From NCBI GenBank assembly GCA_016715995.1, contig JADJXF010000013.1, forward strand, positions 1-64,000: DNA of 64,000 nucleotides. Direction: 5' to 3'. The stretch is from Flavobacteriales bacterium (GTDB lineage Bacteria > Bacteroidota > Bacteroidia > Flavobacteriales_F > PHOS-HE28). This document shows, piece after piece, positions 43,176 through 54,058 of the stretch; the first letter of the stretch is position 1, and every line of letters begins with the position of its first letter. The position numbers and the translations under genes are program-made. The notes beneath the pieces were generated by a model, which was not told where the DNA came from, ran no database searches, and saw only the letters and a program-made list of their open reading frames with translations.

Positions 43176-45044
43176 TCAACGCTCGAAATCAATGAACTCA
43201 ACGCGGAAGGAAGTCACCATGATGGCGCAATGGTTGAGGTTCCATAAGTACAGCTTGCTCTCGGTTCCGGCGCTTCTCGGTGGCAGCCGGAACGTGATGG
43301 TTTGTTCACCTTGGGTCACGGGCCACGACCAGTAGAGCAGCCGATCCTCCTTGCAATTCTCGGTGTAAACAAGCTCGGCCCTCCCTTCATCGCATGATGT
43401 GAATGCGAACGTCGCTCGAATCAGGACTCCGCGCCATAGCGCATCCTCTCCGGTGAAGGTCGGGGTCATCATCTCGAAGGGGAACTCTGTGGTATTTAGG
43501 CAACGCGCGCCCGATACCTCGAAGCAGGGTATGGTGTCCGCCCTAAGCGCCGAGTTATTCATACTTGTTGAACCGAGGTCGAAGAAGTTGGTTCGGTTCG
43601 ACGAGCGCGCCTGACTTCCGGCCCTGAAGAGCCATACCTCGAACGGGAACCCACCGAGGACTTCCATTCGCTCCTTCGGAACGAGCAGCTCCAACAGCTC
43701 AAGATCGGCCCGTGCTAGTAGCATATCTAGTGGGGTGCCCCCTTCATTCGGGCCGAAGTGGGCATCCCAGGCCAGCAGGTCGTGTGAAGCCAAGCCCAGT
43801 GCGACTGACGCTGTATCGGGACCCCAGCATTGGCGTGCCCGCCCTCCTGCATATGGACCCAGGCCCGAGTAGTGCGCGATCAGGGGGTGGTAGTAGGTGA
43901 GCGAGCCTTCACGATCCAGCCGTGTGCTGATGCGCTCTCCCGCATGCCGCAGGAAGTGCTGATAGCCATCCAAGGGGTATGGCAGGGGAGTGCTTTTCAG
44001 GAATAGTATGCCAGAGATTGCGCTGGCGATGAGGCCTAGCGCGCCCATTATCAGCCACCTCGGCGCAGGCCTTTTCAACATTCGCGCCAGCAGGTAGGAG
44101 ATCGGCCAAAGCGACACTATGGCTAACAGGGGGGCTGCGGTTGCGAGTACCCGCGTAAGCCCGAGCGACCCCTTGAGCCCTTTCCACCATAAAAAGGAAT
44201 GCACGGCGATGATGGCGAGCGTCGGCAGCGCGGCAACCGTTCCTAGAAGCGCTAACCCCGAGTGCGATTGATGATGCCTGCGCCAGAGGATGGCGGCCGC
44301 TAATGTTGAAGCAATCGTCAGCGCGAGCACCGGCCAGCCGAGCGAGTCTGGCAGATTGCGCACGAAGTGCAGCGGATCGCCGCGCCCGTAAACGGATTCT
44401 GCGCCTTGGTACGGATCGCGATGGACGTTCCATAGCGGATCGCCCAGCGCGAAACCGCCCACGATGGCATAGAGTGCGGACCCCAATAGCAAAAGCGGTA
44501 AGGCGCGCCACTGTTTGCCAGCTACGAGCCTAAGCCCTACGAAAGGAAAGAAGGCCACGAATTCGGGCCGTGCGAAGGGGGTGAATGAAGCGATAGCGGC
44601 GCCCCAGCCCGGCCGCTCATCGTATAGCGCGCGCAACGTGAGCAGCGTGAGCATGCCGAAGAAGGGCTCGGTCATGCCCGCGAGCACCATGCGTCCGTAC
44701 TCCGGCACCAGCAGCAGCAATGGCGCGAACAGCCAGCGAAACGCGCCCCCATGCGCACGAAGCAGTCCATCGGCCGCCCAGCAGGTGAGCACGAGGCACA
44801 GGGCATTGAAGAGCGTCATGCCCCACAGTCCGAGCTGCGCGAACGGCGAGCTCAGAAGGGTGAAGAGCGGCTTGCCCCAATGGTCGAGCAGGAGCAGCGG
44901 CTCCTTCCAGCTGGCGCGCGCGATGTGGTAGTGCTGGATGCCATCTCCGCTATCGATGATGCCATCTGAGAGCAGCCGCAACACCACTGTTGTGGCGGCG
45001 AGCATCAGCCACCAGGCGGGCAGCAGCCGATCGTTGATCATCAT
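43176..45044 (-). CDS. polytopic GT-C-type membrane protein with C-terminal beta-rich domain
   Basis: A 622-residue protein. About ten helices occupy residues 1-360. The first loop reads IDSGDGIQHYHIARAS, an acidic GT-C loop. A soluble C-terminus of about 250 residues ends LYLWNLNHC...VTSFRVEFIDFER, the same signature as VYIWN...LRVEVFE in the protein at 7104. It is the last gene of the minus-strand glycosylation operon, 15 bases after the GT2 gene. Confidence 0.65.
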   Translation of the reverse strand: MMINDRLLPAWWLMLAATTVVLRLLSDGIIDSGDGIQHYHIARASWKEPLLLLDHWGKPLFTLLSSPFAQLGLWGMTLFNALCLVLTCWAADGLLRAHGGAFRWLFAPLLLLVPEYGRMVLAGMTEPFFGMLTLLTLRALYDERPGWGAAIASFTPFARPEFVAFFPFVGLRLVAGKQWRALPLLLLGSALYAIVGGFALGDPLWNVHRDPYQGAESVYGRGDPLHFVRNLPDSLGWPVLALTIASTLAAAILWRRHHQSHSGLALLGTVAALPTLAIIAVHSFLWWKGLKGSLGLTRVLATAAPLLAIVSLWPISYLLARMLKRPAPRWLIMGALGLIASAISGILFLKSTPLPYPLDGYQHFLRHAGERISTRLDREGSLTYYHPLIAHYSGLGPYAGGRARQCWGPDTASVALGLASHDLLAWDAHFGPNEGGTPLDMLLARADLELLELLVPKERMEVLGGFPFEVWLFRAGSQARSSNRTNFFDLGSTSMNNSALRADTIPCFEVSGARCLNTTEFPFEMMTPTFTGEDALWRGVLIRATFAFTSCDEGRAELVYTENCKEDRLLYWSWPVTQGEQTITFRLPPRSAGTESKLYLWNLNHCAIMVTSFRVEFIDFER

Positions 45045-45059
45045 CCGAGCGGTTACGGT

Positions 45060-45776
45060 TCACAGCCCGTACTTCACAATGCACCAGATGGCGCGAAAGC
45101 CATCCCGCCAACCGATCTTCTTTCCTTCGGCGTAGGTGCGTCCGTAGTAGCTGATGCCCACCTCATAGATGCGAACGCCCTTCACGCGTGCCAGCTTGGC
45201 CGTCACCTCCGGCTCGAAGCCGAAGCGGTTCTCCCGCAAGTCGAGCCCCTTGGCGATGTCGCTGCGGATGAGCTTGTAGCAGGTCTCCATATCCGTCAGG
45301 TTCAAATTGTTGAACGCGTTGGAGAGGGAGGTGAGGAACTTGTTGCCGATGCTGTGCCAGAAGAACAGGATGCGATGCGGATGGTGGCCCATGAAGCGCG
45401 AGCCGAAGACCACATCCGCGAAGCCCTCCACCACGGGTCGCAGCAGGTCGTTGTACTCACGCGGATCGTACTCAAGATCGGCATCCTGCACGATCAGGTA
45501 TTCGCCCGTGGCCTCTTGGATGCCGCGATGGATGGCGGCGCCCTTGCCCATGTTCCTCGGTTGCTGGATGAAGCGGATGCCCATGGCCGGATTCGCCGCG
45601 ATGTAGCGCTCCACGGCCTGAACCGTGCCATCGGTGCTCCCGTCATTCACGACGATCTCCTCCTTGCCGATGCCGTGGTTCAACTGCGCATCACGCACCT
45701 TATCCATAATGAGGTGGATGGTCCGCTCCTCGTTGTAAGCTGGGATGATGATGGAAAGGGTGCGGATGGGCGGCAT
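45060..45776 (-). CDS. glycosyltransferase family 2, polyprenol-phosphate sugar synthase type
   Basis: A 238-residue enzyme without transmembrane helices. The N-terminus [21 protein letters not shown], the acidic [14 protein letters not shown], and the DxD-like [10 protein letters not shown] are typical of dolichyl-phosphate mannose/glucose synthases. It would load a sugar from a nucleotide donor onto undecaprenyl phosphate, the donor type used by GT-C enzymes, which fits its position among five such genes. Confidence 0.9.
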   Translation of the reverse strand: MPPIRTLSIIIPAYNEERTIHLIMDKVRDAQLNHGIGKEEIVVNDGSTDGTVQAVERYIAANPAMGIRFIQQPRNMGKGAAIHRGIQEATGEYLIVQDADLEYDPREYNDLLRPVVEGFADVVFGSRFMGHHPHRILFFWHSIGNKFLTSLSNAFNNLNLTDMETCYKLIRSDIAKGLDLRENRFGFEPEVTAKLARVKGVRIYEVGISYYGRTYAEGKKIGWRDGFRAIWCIVKYGL

Positions 45777-45810
45777 GGACGAATCGCGACGAAGATCGTG
45801 CTTGCGACCG

Positions 45811-47706
45811 CTACCGCATCACCCATAGGTCGGCGGGCCCCAGGTCGATGACCGGGTCCGGGAAGCACGGCCATGCAATGAACCGCACGACATCGCCGGG
45901 CAGCAGCGAATCCGATACATGCAGCATCACGCTCGACACGCCCCACTGGCCGTATTGGAGCACCTGCAAGTGCGAGGGCTGGCTGTTGGCGGATATCAAT
46001 GCCCCCCCGCGGCGCACCTCCAGCACCAATCCGACCCAATTGGAGCTTCCGCGCTCCTTGGCCTGAGCAGTACCGACAAGCAGCAGAGGTCCCTGTGCCC
46101 AATCGGATGGCACCACCCACTCCAAGGTCGGGAATCGGCCACCGGCATGATTGGCATCCAGATAGCGCGCATGGTACGCCACGCTCCCGAACGAACGCCG
46201 CATCCGCTCGTCGCGGTACAGGGCGAGATTGGTTTCCGGAGAATGGAAGAGCCGCGTCCAATGCCTGGTGTCCACGAACTCTCGCGCATCGGACTCAACG
46301 AGGTAATAGTCCGATGCGGGAAAGCCCTCCTCCTTGCGAATCATGTTTGCCAACCATTGCCAGCCTCTTGAATGGATGTAGTAGGGAACGCATCCTTTGG
46401 TCTCGAAGCCCGAGCTCACAGTCACGAGTGGGCGATGCGGCTCCAGCGGTAAGTGGTCGGCGGCGATGATCTCCAAGGCATCTCGGAGGCCGCCCGACGA
46501 CTTCCACTCAACCGCGTAGGTGGTGTTCCGCGCATCGCTCATCAAACGGATGAGCAGCACGCAGCCCGCCATCGCGACAAGACCCGGAATCCATGCCCTG
46601 CCCGGCCAGGCGAGCAGAGCGGCGCAGACCGTGAAGGCCGTCAAGGGCAGGAGGAACAGAGCGGTTCGCGTCTGCGGCATGGGTACACCGAAGAGCGCGT
46701 TCTGCAGTAGGAATGAGAGCAGGCAAAGCGCGAGCAGCAGCAAGCCGAACAGGAACGGACGCAACATGCTCGATTGACGGGTCCGGAAGACCAAGAGCAC
46801 AACCAGCACGCAGGTCCCGGCAGACCACCATAGGGCCTTCTCCACGTAGACCAGCGGCGCGCGTGGATACGGCAAATGGTACAGGACCTTCTCGGAGAGG
46901 GACTTCATCATGCATGCCCACAAGTCATCGCAACCGAAGTTGAGCGAGCCTCCTTGGAAGAGGCCGAGCGCGTTCGGAAGGATGATGGCCAAGCCGCCCA
47001 ACCCGATGCCCGTGAGAACGAATAGCCGCCCACGCCAGGCGGCCCAGCCCAACCTCTTCCAGCGCGGAATGATGAGGATCACTGCAGTCGCGCCGAAGGC
47101 GAGCAGGTAGTTCACCATGATCACGTGCGACATGGCCGCCAGCGATGCGCCAGCAGTGGCCAGCATCAGATGCCGGGTCCGCTCCCCATCCATGAGGAAA
47201 CGCCAGGACTGCCAAAGGCTCAGCATCATGAATCCGTTGGCAAGGCCATAGCCGCGCGCCAGCGAGAAGAAATCGATGAGGTAGGGATGCAGGTTGAGCA
47301 GGAGGAAGCAGCCGATGGCCAGCAATGCCGACCGTGCGCGCATGGCGAGCTGGGCCGAAGCCAGCAGATAGACCATATAGGCCAGTAGGTTGGGCAGCCG
47401 CAGAGCCAACTCGCCGTCCCCGAACATGGCGCGGCTCAGCCACATGCCCCATACGTTCAGCAGGTGGTGGTTGCCGCCCATCTGATCGAAAGCGGTCTGG
47501 TAGAACAGCGCCTGGCGCACATGCACGATATAGGTATAGGTCTCATCGTAGGTGAAGGAGACCTCATACGCCCGAATCGATGCGTATGCCATTAGGACGA
47601 GGCTGATGCCGACCAAGGTCACCAGCAGTAGCAGTGCTTGCCTGCGGCCTTGACGGGGCGCATTCTTCGGGGACGAGGCAGGATAGGGCTCCTCATTCGG
47701 TTTCAA
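45811..47706 (-). CDS. polytopic GT-C-type membrane protein with C-terminal beta-rich domain
   Basis: A 631-residue protein with about ten to twelve helices. The first loop is [16 protein letters not shown], a DE motif as in PMT/ArnT-type GT-C enzymes. The soluble C-terminal part (from about residue 400) is beta-rich and ends FIAWPCFPD...ADLWVMR, a weaker version of the shared tail. The start overlaps the preceding gene (ATGA). Confidence 0.65.
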   Translation of the reverse strand: MKPNEEPYPASSPKNAPRQGRRQALLLLVTLVGISLVLMAYASIRAYEVSFTYDETYTYIVHVRQALFYQTAFDQMGGNHHLLNVWGMWLSRAMFGDGELALRLPNLLAYMVYLLASAQLAMRARSALLAIGCFLLLNLHPYLIDFFSLARGYGLANGFMMLSLWQSWRFLMDGERTRHLMLATAGASLAAMSHVIMVNYLLAFGATAVILIIPRWKRLGWAAWRGRLFVLTGIGLGGLAIILPNALGLFQGGSLNFGCDDLWACMMKSLSEKVLYHLPYPRAPLVYVEKALWWSAGTCVLVVLLVFRTRQSSMLRPFLFGLLLLALCLLSFLLQNALFGVPMPQTRTALFLLPLTAFTVCAALLAWPGRAWIPGLVAMAGCVLLIRLMSDARNTTYAVEWKSSGGLRDALEIIAADHLPLEPHRPLVTVSSGFETKGCVPYYIHSRGWQWLANMIRKEEGFPASDYYLVESDAREFVDTRHWTRLFHSPETNLALYRDERMRRSFGSVAYHARYLDANHAGGRFPTLEWVVPSDWAQGPLLLVGTAQAKERGSSNWVGLVLEVRRGGALISANSQPSHLQVLQYGQWGVSSVMLHVSDSLLPGDVVRFIAWPCFPDPVIDLGPADLWVMR

Positions 47707-49073
47707 GGAAGCGCATTACCGCCGAAGAATGCCTCCAATAGATTTCCGGTGAATCCGGTCCAATCCCATTCTTCCCAACGATAGCAACTCGAGAACTGCA
47801 GCATGGCGCGGTAGTTCACGAAGCACACCAGAGCTATCACTGCGAAGGCAACGATGAATGCGCGTGGTCTTCGCGCATGCAGTCGGCGAGACCAGATCCA
47901 AAGGGGGATGGATAACAGAGGGAGGTATTGTACCATGGGTCTCAGGCCATATCCGCAGCCGAAGTGCCATGCGCGCCAGGAAGCCATGCTGTAAAGGCCA
48001 ACAGCGAAGAGGGCAAGCACGAGCCAGCCCAATGCCCGATTCTCCTGAAACAGCGTGATCAGCGCTACCGGAAGCAAAAGCAGGAACGGCGCATTCGGGA
48101 ACAGACCATTGCGCGGCGCGAATAGCACAGGTGCGTATTGCGGCGAGGCCCATTGCGTGAAGCCCTCCTCGGGGTAGGGGTCAAGAAGCCATGTGCCATG
48201 CACGAAGCGCCAGTACATAAGCTGAGGCGCCGCCAGCACGAGCAACGCGACCGCCTGCTCGATGTAAGTTCTCCAAGCGCGCAGCTGTTCGGGACGTTCC
48301 AGGAAGAGCAACCCGAAATTCCCAACGACCAGTAAGCCATCCACGGGCCGAACGCAAACAAGAAGCGCGTTGCTGAGTATGAATAGACGTCTTCGGGCCG
48401 GCTTCCATGGACCACCCGTGTCGATGAGCAGTGCATACAGGGCAAGCGCGGCCAGGAAGAACGAGACACTGTGCGAGAATCCCGGAGATCGGAACGCATA
48501 ATAGAAACTGTTCGTGCCGAAGGCGATTCCGCCGATGACCAAAGCGGCGGGACCAAGGAAAGAAGGCCAGCAAGCCCGCAATGCAAGCATCAGGAGAAAT
48601 AGACCGGCACACCAGTACAAGATGCCAGCGACCGCAATGGAACGATGGTGCGTTCGGCTCCACCCATCGGTTTGACCAAAGCCTTCGATGGCTTCGGCAA
48701 CCAGATAGAAGGGGAGGTGGAATAGCGCGGTTCCATAGGTGTACTTGATGATGATCCGGTCACGATTTGGGTCCACCTCGAAGCCCTTGCCGCCTTTAGC
48801 GATGATGCTGTCCGTTAGGCTGGACGCCTTGAATCCGTGATGAAACAGCCCGGGCAGGTAGATGTAGTATCCGGCGGCATCGGAGCGAAGCGTCGAACGG
48901 TAGTCGTTCAGCGGAATCCTGTCGTTGTATTCGAGCGAAGCATACGTGAAGAACGCACCCATCAGGGCAAACGGAATCCAAGCTCGTTTTGAGGGCTTGA
49001 GCCTTCTCTGCGCAGCGGAAACCATGGCACGAACGGCAATTGAAATGCGCACCATCCGGCTGCTGCCACCCAT
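47703..49073 (-). CDS. polytopic GT-C-type membrane protein
   Basis: A 456-residue protein. The first loop DAAGYYIYLPGLFHHG and KYTYGTALFHLPFYLVAEAIEG are homologous to parts of the protein at 7104, but this copy lacks the beta-rich tail. The ATG at 49073 overlaps the scoB stop (TGATG), so translation is coupled to a CoA-transferase subunit. The frame is open further up but would run inside scoB; MVSAAQRRLK at 49025 is an alternative start. Confidence 0.65.
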   Translation of the reverse strand: MGGSSRMVRISIAVRAMVSAAQRRLKPSKRAWIPFALMGAFFTYASLEYNDRIPLNDYRSTLRSDAAGYYIYLPGLFHHGFKASSLTDSIIAKGGKGFEVDPNRDRIIIKYTYGTALFHLPFYLVAEAIEGFGQTDGWSRTHHRSIAVAGILYWCAGLFLLMLALRACWPSFLGPAALVIGGIAFGTNSFYYAFRSPGFSHSVSFFLAALALYALLIDTGGPWKPARRRLFILSNALLVCVRPVDGLLVVGNFGLLFLERPEQLRAWRTYIEQAVALLVLAAPQLMYWRFVHGTWLLDPYPEEGFTQWASPQYAPVLFAPRNGLFPNAPFLLLLPVALITLFQENRALGWLVLALFAVGLYSMASWRAWHFGCGYGLRPMVQYLPLLSIPLWIWSRRLHARRPRAFIVAFAVIALVCFVNYRAMLQFSSCYRWEEWDWTGFTGNLLEAFFGGNALP

Positions 49074-49729
49074 CACACCATCATCTCGGGCACTTCCCCT
49101 TCCACCACCAACCGCCCTTCGGTCTTCGCCACGATCTCCTCCACGCTTACGCCCGGCGCGCGCTCGAGGAGCTTGAAACCATCGGGCGTCACGTCGAACA
49201 CGCCGAGGTCGCTCACGATCTTCTTCACGCAGCCCACGCCGGTGAGGGGCAGGGTGCATTGCTTCAGCAACTTGCTCTCGCCGGCCTTGTTGGTGTGCAG
49301 CATGCACACGATGATGTTGTCCGCGCTGGCCACCAGGTCCATGGCGCCGCCCATGCCCTTCACCATCTTACCCGGGATCTTCCAATTGGCGATGTCGCCG
49401 CTGTCGCTCACTTCCATGGCGCCCAGGACGGTGAGCTGCACATGCTGCCCACGGATCATGGCGAAGCTCGTGGCGCTGTCGAAGATGCTGCTGCCCGCAA
49501 GCAGGGTCACGGTCTGCTTGCCGGCATTGATCAAGTCGGCGTCCTCCTCGCCTTCAAACGGGAAGGGCCCCGTGCCTAGGATGCCGTTCTCGCTCTGCAG
49601 CACCACGTTCATCCCTTCGGGGATGTAGTTGGCCACGAGCGTGGGGATGCCGATGCCGAGGTTCACATAGTAGCCATCGCGCAACTCCTGCGCGATGCGT
49701 TTCGCCATCTGTTCCTTCGTGAGCGCCAT
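49073..49729 (-). CDS. scoB: 3-oxoacid CoA-transferase subunit B
   Basis: A 218-residue beta subunit of succinyl-CoA:3-ketoacid CoA-transferase. [16 protein letters not shown] is the normal start; the catalytic glutamate lies in [17 protein letters not shown], and [15 protein letters not shown] is typical. It forms the active enzyme with ScoA (53313-54011), moving CoA between succinyl-CoA and acetoacetate. Oddly, scoA lies 3.6 kb upstream on the same strand with two membrane genes in between. Confidence 0.95.
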   Translation of the reverse strand: MALTKEQMAKRIAQELRDGYYVNLGIGIPTLVANYIPEGMNVVLQSENGILGTGPFPFEGEEDADLINAGKQTVTLLAGSSIFDSATSFAMIRGQHVQLTVLGAMEVSDSGDIANWKIPGKMVKGMGGAMDLVASADNIIVCMLHTNKAGESKLLKQCTLPLTGVGCVKKIVSDLGVFDVTPDGFKLLERAPGVSVEEIVAKTEGRLVVEGEVPEMMV

Positions 49730-49738
49730 GAGATGCAG

Positions 49739-49765
49739 GATGTTTCGCATGCGAAGATGCGAAGC
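49739..49765. repeat. short inverted repeat, TTCGCAT type
   Basis: Contains the perfect palindrome TTCGCATGCGAA (49744-49755) followed by a second GCGAAG unit. It fills half of the 50-base gap between scoB and the upstream membrane gene. It resembles a minimal version of the other unit-built inverted repeats. Confidence 0.45.
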
Positions 49766-49779
49766 GCCGGCTTGGCCGC

Positions 49780-51531
49780 TCAGGGACCTGCGGTTCGCAC
49801 GATGACGCGGCCTTCGGATACCGTGTATGGCTGACCAGCTGGCTCCCAGAAGAGCAAGAACGCCTCGTACGCGTCGGGGTTCCTCGGTATGTGGCGAATC
49901 GTCCGCCAGTCCTCCCCGTGCCAAGCCTCCCTGCGGGTGCTCAGGAACACGAGGTCGTTGTGCAGCTGATTCCCCGCGCTATCCAGCACTGCGATACACA
50001 GGCGCACGTCGAGCGGATTGGCCTCCGAGGTGATCGCCCCGCGCAGTTCCACGAACAGGTCGTGCTCCTGCAGAAGTCGCGCGGGCAGGTGGATGGGCGC
50101 CGATTGTTCCTCACCATTGCAATGGATGTGGTAGGTGGTGTCGGACACCAGCGCGGTGGAAAGCCGTGGTTCGCGCACGAGGAGGAGAATCAGATTCGCA
50201 GGTGCGCTGTCGACCACCATGTAATCCGCAGAAGCCACGCCGCGGTTCGCTGCGGTCGTGATGAGCGCATCGCTCAATCCATTGGGCCAGCTATGCGCGT
50301 TCGCATCGCCCTCGCCACCGTTCATGCGTCGTTGCAAAGCCCAAGGATGACCGGCGTGCCTATGGGTGGCCACCACGACAGGTCGGCCCAGTTCCTGTTC
50401 CATGTTCTCCGCAAACGCGATGAAGCGGGAGGGCATCGATTGCTCCGGGAAGAGTGTGGTAGACTGCAGGTTGGCCGTGCTCAGCATGCGAAGGGGGAGG
50501 GGTAGAAGCAACAATGCATAGCAACACTGCAACCAGCGGATTGCCACGCTGTCCGCAGCAAAAGCCACCGCAAGGATGCCGAGCACGAGCAGGTGCATGG
50601 CGGTACGGTCCTCAGCGTGATTGAGTCCGATTGCATGTGCCGTTGCAATGCGGCCAACACCCTCCAGAATCAGCAGCGATGCGACCAGAACGCCGGGCGA
50701 TGAGATGGACCGTTCCAGCACCGCCCGCCTAGCCAGCATTGCGATGCTTCCGAGGACGATGAGGAGCATCGCCCAAATAAGCATCGGATCGTCCGCGCCG
50801 AACACCCTCCGCGCCAGTGATCGCACCGTGACCTCAATGAATCCTTCGGTGCCGCCTTGATAGAGCAGGCCGAAGCGAGCCAGCAGGAACGAGTAGCCAA
50901 CGGCCAACGACCAAGGGAGGAGGCCTCCGAACAGCAGCAGCACCCAGTGACGACGTTGTCCTTTCCCCAGCACGACCAAGAGGGTCAGTGCAACCGTCCA
51001 TAGCGGTACGAACGCTAGCACGAAGCCGTTCGCCAGAATCAACGCGACCAATGCCCAGGCAAGGCTGCTCCGCGTGAAGGCGACGGCGTACCTCATCATC
51101 GCTTCCACAGCGAGGAAGAGGAATCCCAAGGCAGGCGCGTAACCGCGGAACATGGAAAAAAACTCGATCACCAGCGGGCAGAGCAGCAGCGTGCACCACA
51201 GGCACCAGCGTACGGCGGGATGGGCGATGCGGATTCCGATGCGCCAAGCAGCCCAAGCGAACAGTGGGAAGGCCAGTACGCTGGACCACCGCAGCGCGAG
51301 CAGATGCAGACCAGCAACAGAATACCCGAGCCACCCGCATGCGCTGTTGAGGAAATGGTTGTTGGCATCCCACATGGAGCGGAAGGGCAGGAAGGTGCCC
51401 GGCTGCGAATACATCAGGAACGAAGTGGTCTCGTCGTGCGTGATCGGCACGCGGACGGCGCGCAGGATTACATACGCGAGGGCGCCCAACGTCAGCAGGA
51501 GGAATGCGCTGCGCTCTAACCGATGGCTCAT
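49780..51531 (-). CDS. polytopic GT-C-type membrane protein with C-terminal beta-rich domain
   Basis: A 583-residue protein, a clear paralog of its neighbour at 51528-53306. Both share the first-loop DE motif ([11 protein letters not shown] here, VPSVHDEAATF there), then [37 protein letters not shown] and DRTAMHLL. The soluble C-terminus ends [26 protein letters not shown] glycosyltransferase activity is inferred. It lies between scoA and scoB and overlaps the upstream gene by 4 bases. Confidence 0.65.
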   Translation of the reverse strand: MSHRLERSAFLLLTLGALAYVILRAVRVPITHDETTSFLMYSQPGTFLPFRSMWDANNHFLNSACGWLGYSVAGLHLLALRWSSVLAFPLFAWAAWRIGIRIAHPAVRWCLWCTLLLCPLVIEFFSMFRGYAPALGFLFLAVEAMMRYAVAFTRSSLAWALVALILANGFVLAFVPLWTVALTLLVVLGKGQRRHWVLLLFGGLLPWSLAVGYSFLLARFGLLYQGGTEGFIEVTVRSLARRVFGADDPMLIWAMLLIVLGSIAMLARRAVLERSISSPGVLVASLLILEGVGRIATAHAIGLNHAEDRTAMHLLVLGILAVAFAADSVAIRWLQCCYALLLLPLPLRMLSTANLQSTTLFPEQSMPSRFIAFAENMEQELGRPVVVATHRHAGHPWALQRRMNGGEGDANAHSWPNGLSDALITTAANRGVASADYMVVDSAPANLILLLVREPRLSTALVSDTTYHIHCNGEEQSAPIHLPARLLQEHDLFVELRGAITSEANPLDVRLCIAVLDSAGNQLHNDLVFLSTRREAWHGEDWRTIRHIPRNPDAYEAFLLFWEPAGQPYTVSEGRVIVRTAGP

Positions 51532-53306
51532 CGCGTTTGGCTCAGGTCATCGCTCATCACCTCATGGATGCGGATCCGCGCATTCGAACCATTGTACCGT
51601 TGGTGCCTCGGGTTCCAGAAATAGCATGCAACGCGGGCTGGCCTCTCATCGAATGCCGGGAGCCGCCGCAGCACATGGAGCCGGTCACCGTGGAAGGCGG
51701 GGCGCATATCCTCGATGTCCACCACGTCGTAAAGCATCAGCTCGTCATCCTCATCGCGCACTTCCACCACGATGCGTAGTTCCAGCGGCATGTGGTCGCT
51801 TTGCAAGCGCGCCCCCACCTCGATGAGCCACTCCCGGCCCTGCACCGAATCAATGTATGGCGACCACAGTTCCAGGAACTCTGAGTCGCCGATGAAGTCG
51901 GTCAAGGTGCTGTCAAGCGCCACCGTCGTGCGCAACGGCCGCGACCGCTCCAGCAGGACAAGCCTACCCGTAGAGGCGGTGAGCACCGGATGGAAACCGA
52001 CAGGGGGCGTGAAGAAGGAAGGGTCGAGGAGCATTAGGTCGCAGGTGGGTTGCGGGAACCCGGCCTCGTCGATGAAGTTGAGCTCGCCGCCGCGCAGCAT
52101 GCTGCCATAGATCCAGACACGGGGATTCTGGCGGTAACCACCGACGAGCAAGGGCCGTTCGCTGCGCGCCTGTCGCTCCTGCACAGCGGCGAACACCCCG
52201 GGCGGAATCGCTTGCTCCGGCCAATACGCGGTGCGGTCAAGATTGGCCGTGGCGATAGCTCGGCCCGGAAGCCATAGCAACACAAGCGATACCCAATGGA
52301 ACGACGGCCAAGCGGTACGCAAGGCATCGGTTGCGAAGGTGAAGAGCAGGATCAGCAACGGCAGCAGGTGCATGGCGGTTCGGTCCACGGGGTAGAGCAC
52401 GCCGAACAGCTCGCCCAACACGACGCGCCCAAGCAGTTCGCCCAGCATGAGCAACAGCAAGACCGCGATTCGATGCCTATTCGTGGTCGTGCGCAACGCG
52501 GCAACGCCAAGCACGACCGGAATCAACAAGAGGAGGGCCCCAATGATTGGCGGCTCTACACCAAGCACCCACTTGCCCAACGACCCCAACGTGCCCAGGA
52601 GAACACCGGTCTTGGTTCCATAGTAGAGGAGCCCGCGTTCGGCCAATTCAAGTGAATAGCGCGCAGCCAGGGAAAGGGGAACAAGGCCCAGCGTCAGCAG
52701 CATCAACCAAGAGCGGAAATCATTTCGCGCATCGCGCAGGAGGATGGCGCAGGTGATTGCCAGCGTCAGGCACCAGAGCATTATCAGTGTCAGCGAAGCG
52801 CTGCATGCGAGCAGCATGGCGAGCAACACGAGCAGCAGATCGCGACGGCGGTAGTTCTCAGCGATCCGCAGCAGATGGAACACGGCCATGAGCAGCAGAG
52901 CGAGTGAGGGGCCATAGCCGCGGAACAGCGCGAAGAACTCAATTAGGAAGGGCGTTAGGAGCAAGGCGCCGAAGCATGACCAGCGGGCGACCGGGTCAGC
53001 GAGCATATGGCTGAAGCGCACCGCATACCAGGCGTACAGGGCGAAGCAGAGCAGCGGGAAGGCACGGAGCACGAATAGCTGCGGGCCGAACAGCAGGTAG
53101 CTCGCACGCCCCACCGCTGTGATGAGGAAATGATTGCCGGCATCCCAATGGGAGAGATAGGGCAGGTAGCGCCCGGTGAGCACGTAGGTCTGGAAAGTCG
53201 CGGCCTCATCGTGCACGCTCGGCACGAGTACGGCGCGCAGCGCCAGATAAACGAAGACAATCGCTGCTGCTGCGAACTGAAGCGTCCGTTCGGAACGCGA
53301 AGACAT
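51528..53306 (-). CDS. polytopic GT-C-type membrane protein with C-terminal beta-rich domain
   Basis: A 592-residue protein, a paralog of the product of 49780-51531. It has a DE motif in the first loop (SVHDEAATF), WDAGNHFLITAVGRASYLLFG, PFLIEFFALFRGYGPSLALL, and a soluble C-terminus ending CYFWNPRHQRYNGSNARIRIHEV. It starts 6 bases after the scoA stop, so both are on one mRNA. Confidence 0.65.
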   Translation of the reverse strand: MSSRSERTLQFAAAAIVFVYLALRAVLVPSVHDEAATFQTYVLTGRYLPYLSHWDAGNHFLITAVGRASYLLFGPQLFVLRAFPLLCFALYAWYAVRFSHMLADPVARWSCFGALLLTPFLIEFFALFRGYGPSLALLLMAVFHLLRIAENYRRRDLLLVLLAMLLACSASLTLIMLWCLTLAITCAILLRDARNDFRSWLMLLTLGLVPLSLAARYSLELAERGLLYYGTKTGVLLGTLGSLGKWVLGVEPPIIGALLLLIPVVLGVAALRTTTNRHRIAVLLLLMLGELLGRVVLGELFGVLYPVDRTAMHLLPLLILLFTFATDALRTAWPSFHWVSLVLLWLPGRAIATANLDRTAYWPEQAIPPGVFAAVQERQARSERPLLVGGYRQNPRVWIYGSMLRGGELNFIDEAGFPQPTCDLMLLDPSFFTPPVGFHPVLTASTGRLVLLERSRPLRTTVALDSTLTDFIGDSEFLELWSPYIDSVQGREWLIEVGARLQSDHMPLELRIVVEVRDEDDELMLYDVVDIEDMRPAFHGDRLHVLRRLPAFDERPARVACYFWNPRHQRYNGSNARIRIHEVMSDDLSQTR

Positions 53307-53312
53307 GATCGA

Positions 53313-54011
53313 TCAGGAGCGCTTGCGCACGGTGCGCTGCTCGATGCGTTTCTCGTAGCCCGTGCCTTGGAAGATCCGCTGCACGAAGATCCCCGGTGTA
53401 TGGATCTCGTCCGGGTCCAGCACGCCCGGCTCCACCAGTTCCTCCACCTCGGCCACGGTGATCCTCCCGGCCATGGCCATCATGGGGTTGAAGTTGCGCG
53501 CGGTGCGCTTGTATACCAGGTTGCCGAAGCGGTCGCCCTTCCAAGCCTTCACCAGCGCGAAATCCGCGCGCAGCCAGCTCTCAAGCACGTGCATCTTCCC
53601 GTTGAATTCGCGCGACTCCTTGCCTTCGCCCACTTCGGTGCCGTAGCCAGCGGGCGTGAAGAACGCCGGGATGCCCGCACCGCCTGCGCGGCAACGCTCG
53701 GCCAAGGTGCCTTGCGGGATCAGATCCACCTCCAGCTCGCCGCTGAGCATCTGGCGCTCGAACTCGGCGTTCTCGCCCACGTAGCTGCTGATCATCTTCT
53801 TGATCTGTCGTGTCTGCAGCAGGTAACCCAGGCCGAAGTCGTCCACGCCGGCGTTGTTGCTGATGCAGGTGAGCCCTTTCACGCCCTTCCGCACCAGCGC
53901 GGCGATGCTGTTCTCAGGAATGCCGCACAGGCCGAAGCCGCCCACCATCAGGGTCATGCCGTCAGCGATGCCGTTGAGCGCCGCATCGGCGTTGGCCACC
54001 ACCTTGTTCAT
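53313..54011 (-). CDS. scoA: 3-oxoacid CoA-transferase subunit A
   Basis: A 232-residue alpha subunit. [24 protein letters not shown] is the CoA-transferase I signature, followed by [15 protein letters not shown] and the C-terminal [21 protein letters not shown]. Partner of ScoB. It is the first gene of the operon; the region upstream (54012-54153) is filled with a repeat. Confidence 0.95.
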   Translation of the reverse strand: MNKVVANADAALNGIADGMTLMVGGFGLCGIPENSIAALVRKGVKGLTCISNNAGVDDFGLGYLLQTRQIKKMISSYVGENAEFERQMLSGELEVDLIPQGTLAERCRAGGAGIPAFFTPAGYGTEVGEGKESREFNGKMHVLESWLRADFALVKAWKGDRFGNLVYKRTARNFNPMMAMAGRITVAEVEELVEPGVLDPDEIHTPGIFVQRIFQGTGYEKRIEQRTVRKRS

Positions 54012-54058
54012 CGTTCGATGCTTTGGCGCCGAAGATAGACGGGCTGTTTGTTGTAGAC

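Noticed and set aside
49074..49307. N-terminal extension of the membrane protein at 47703 into scoB
   Set aside because: The extra residues are Arg-rich, overlap a well-conserved gene, and a coupled ATG exists at 49073.
49073..53306. Membrane genes between scoA and scoB as part of a transposon
   Set aside because: No transposase, integrase or flanking duplications are visible; only the unusual order is supported.
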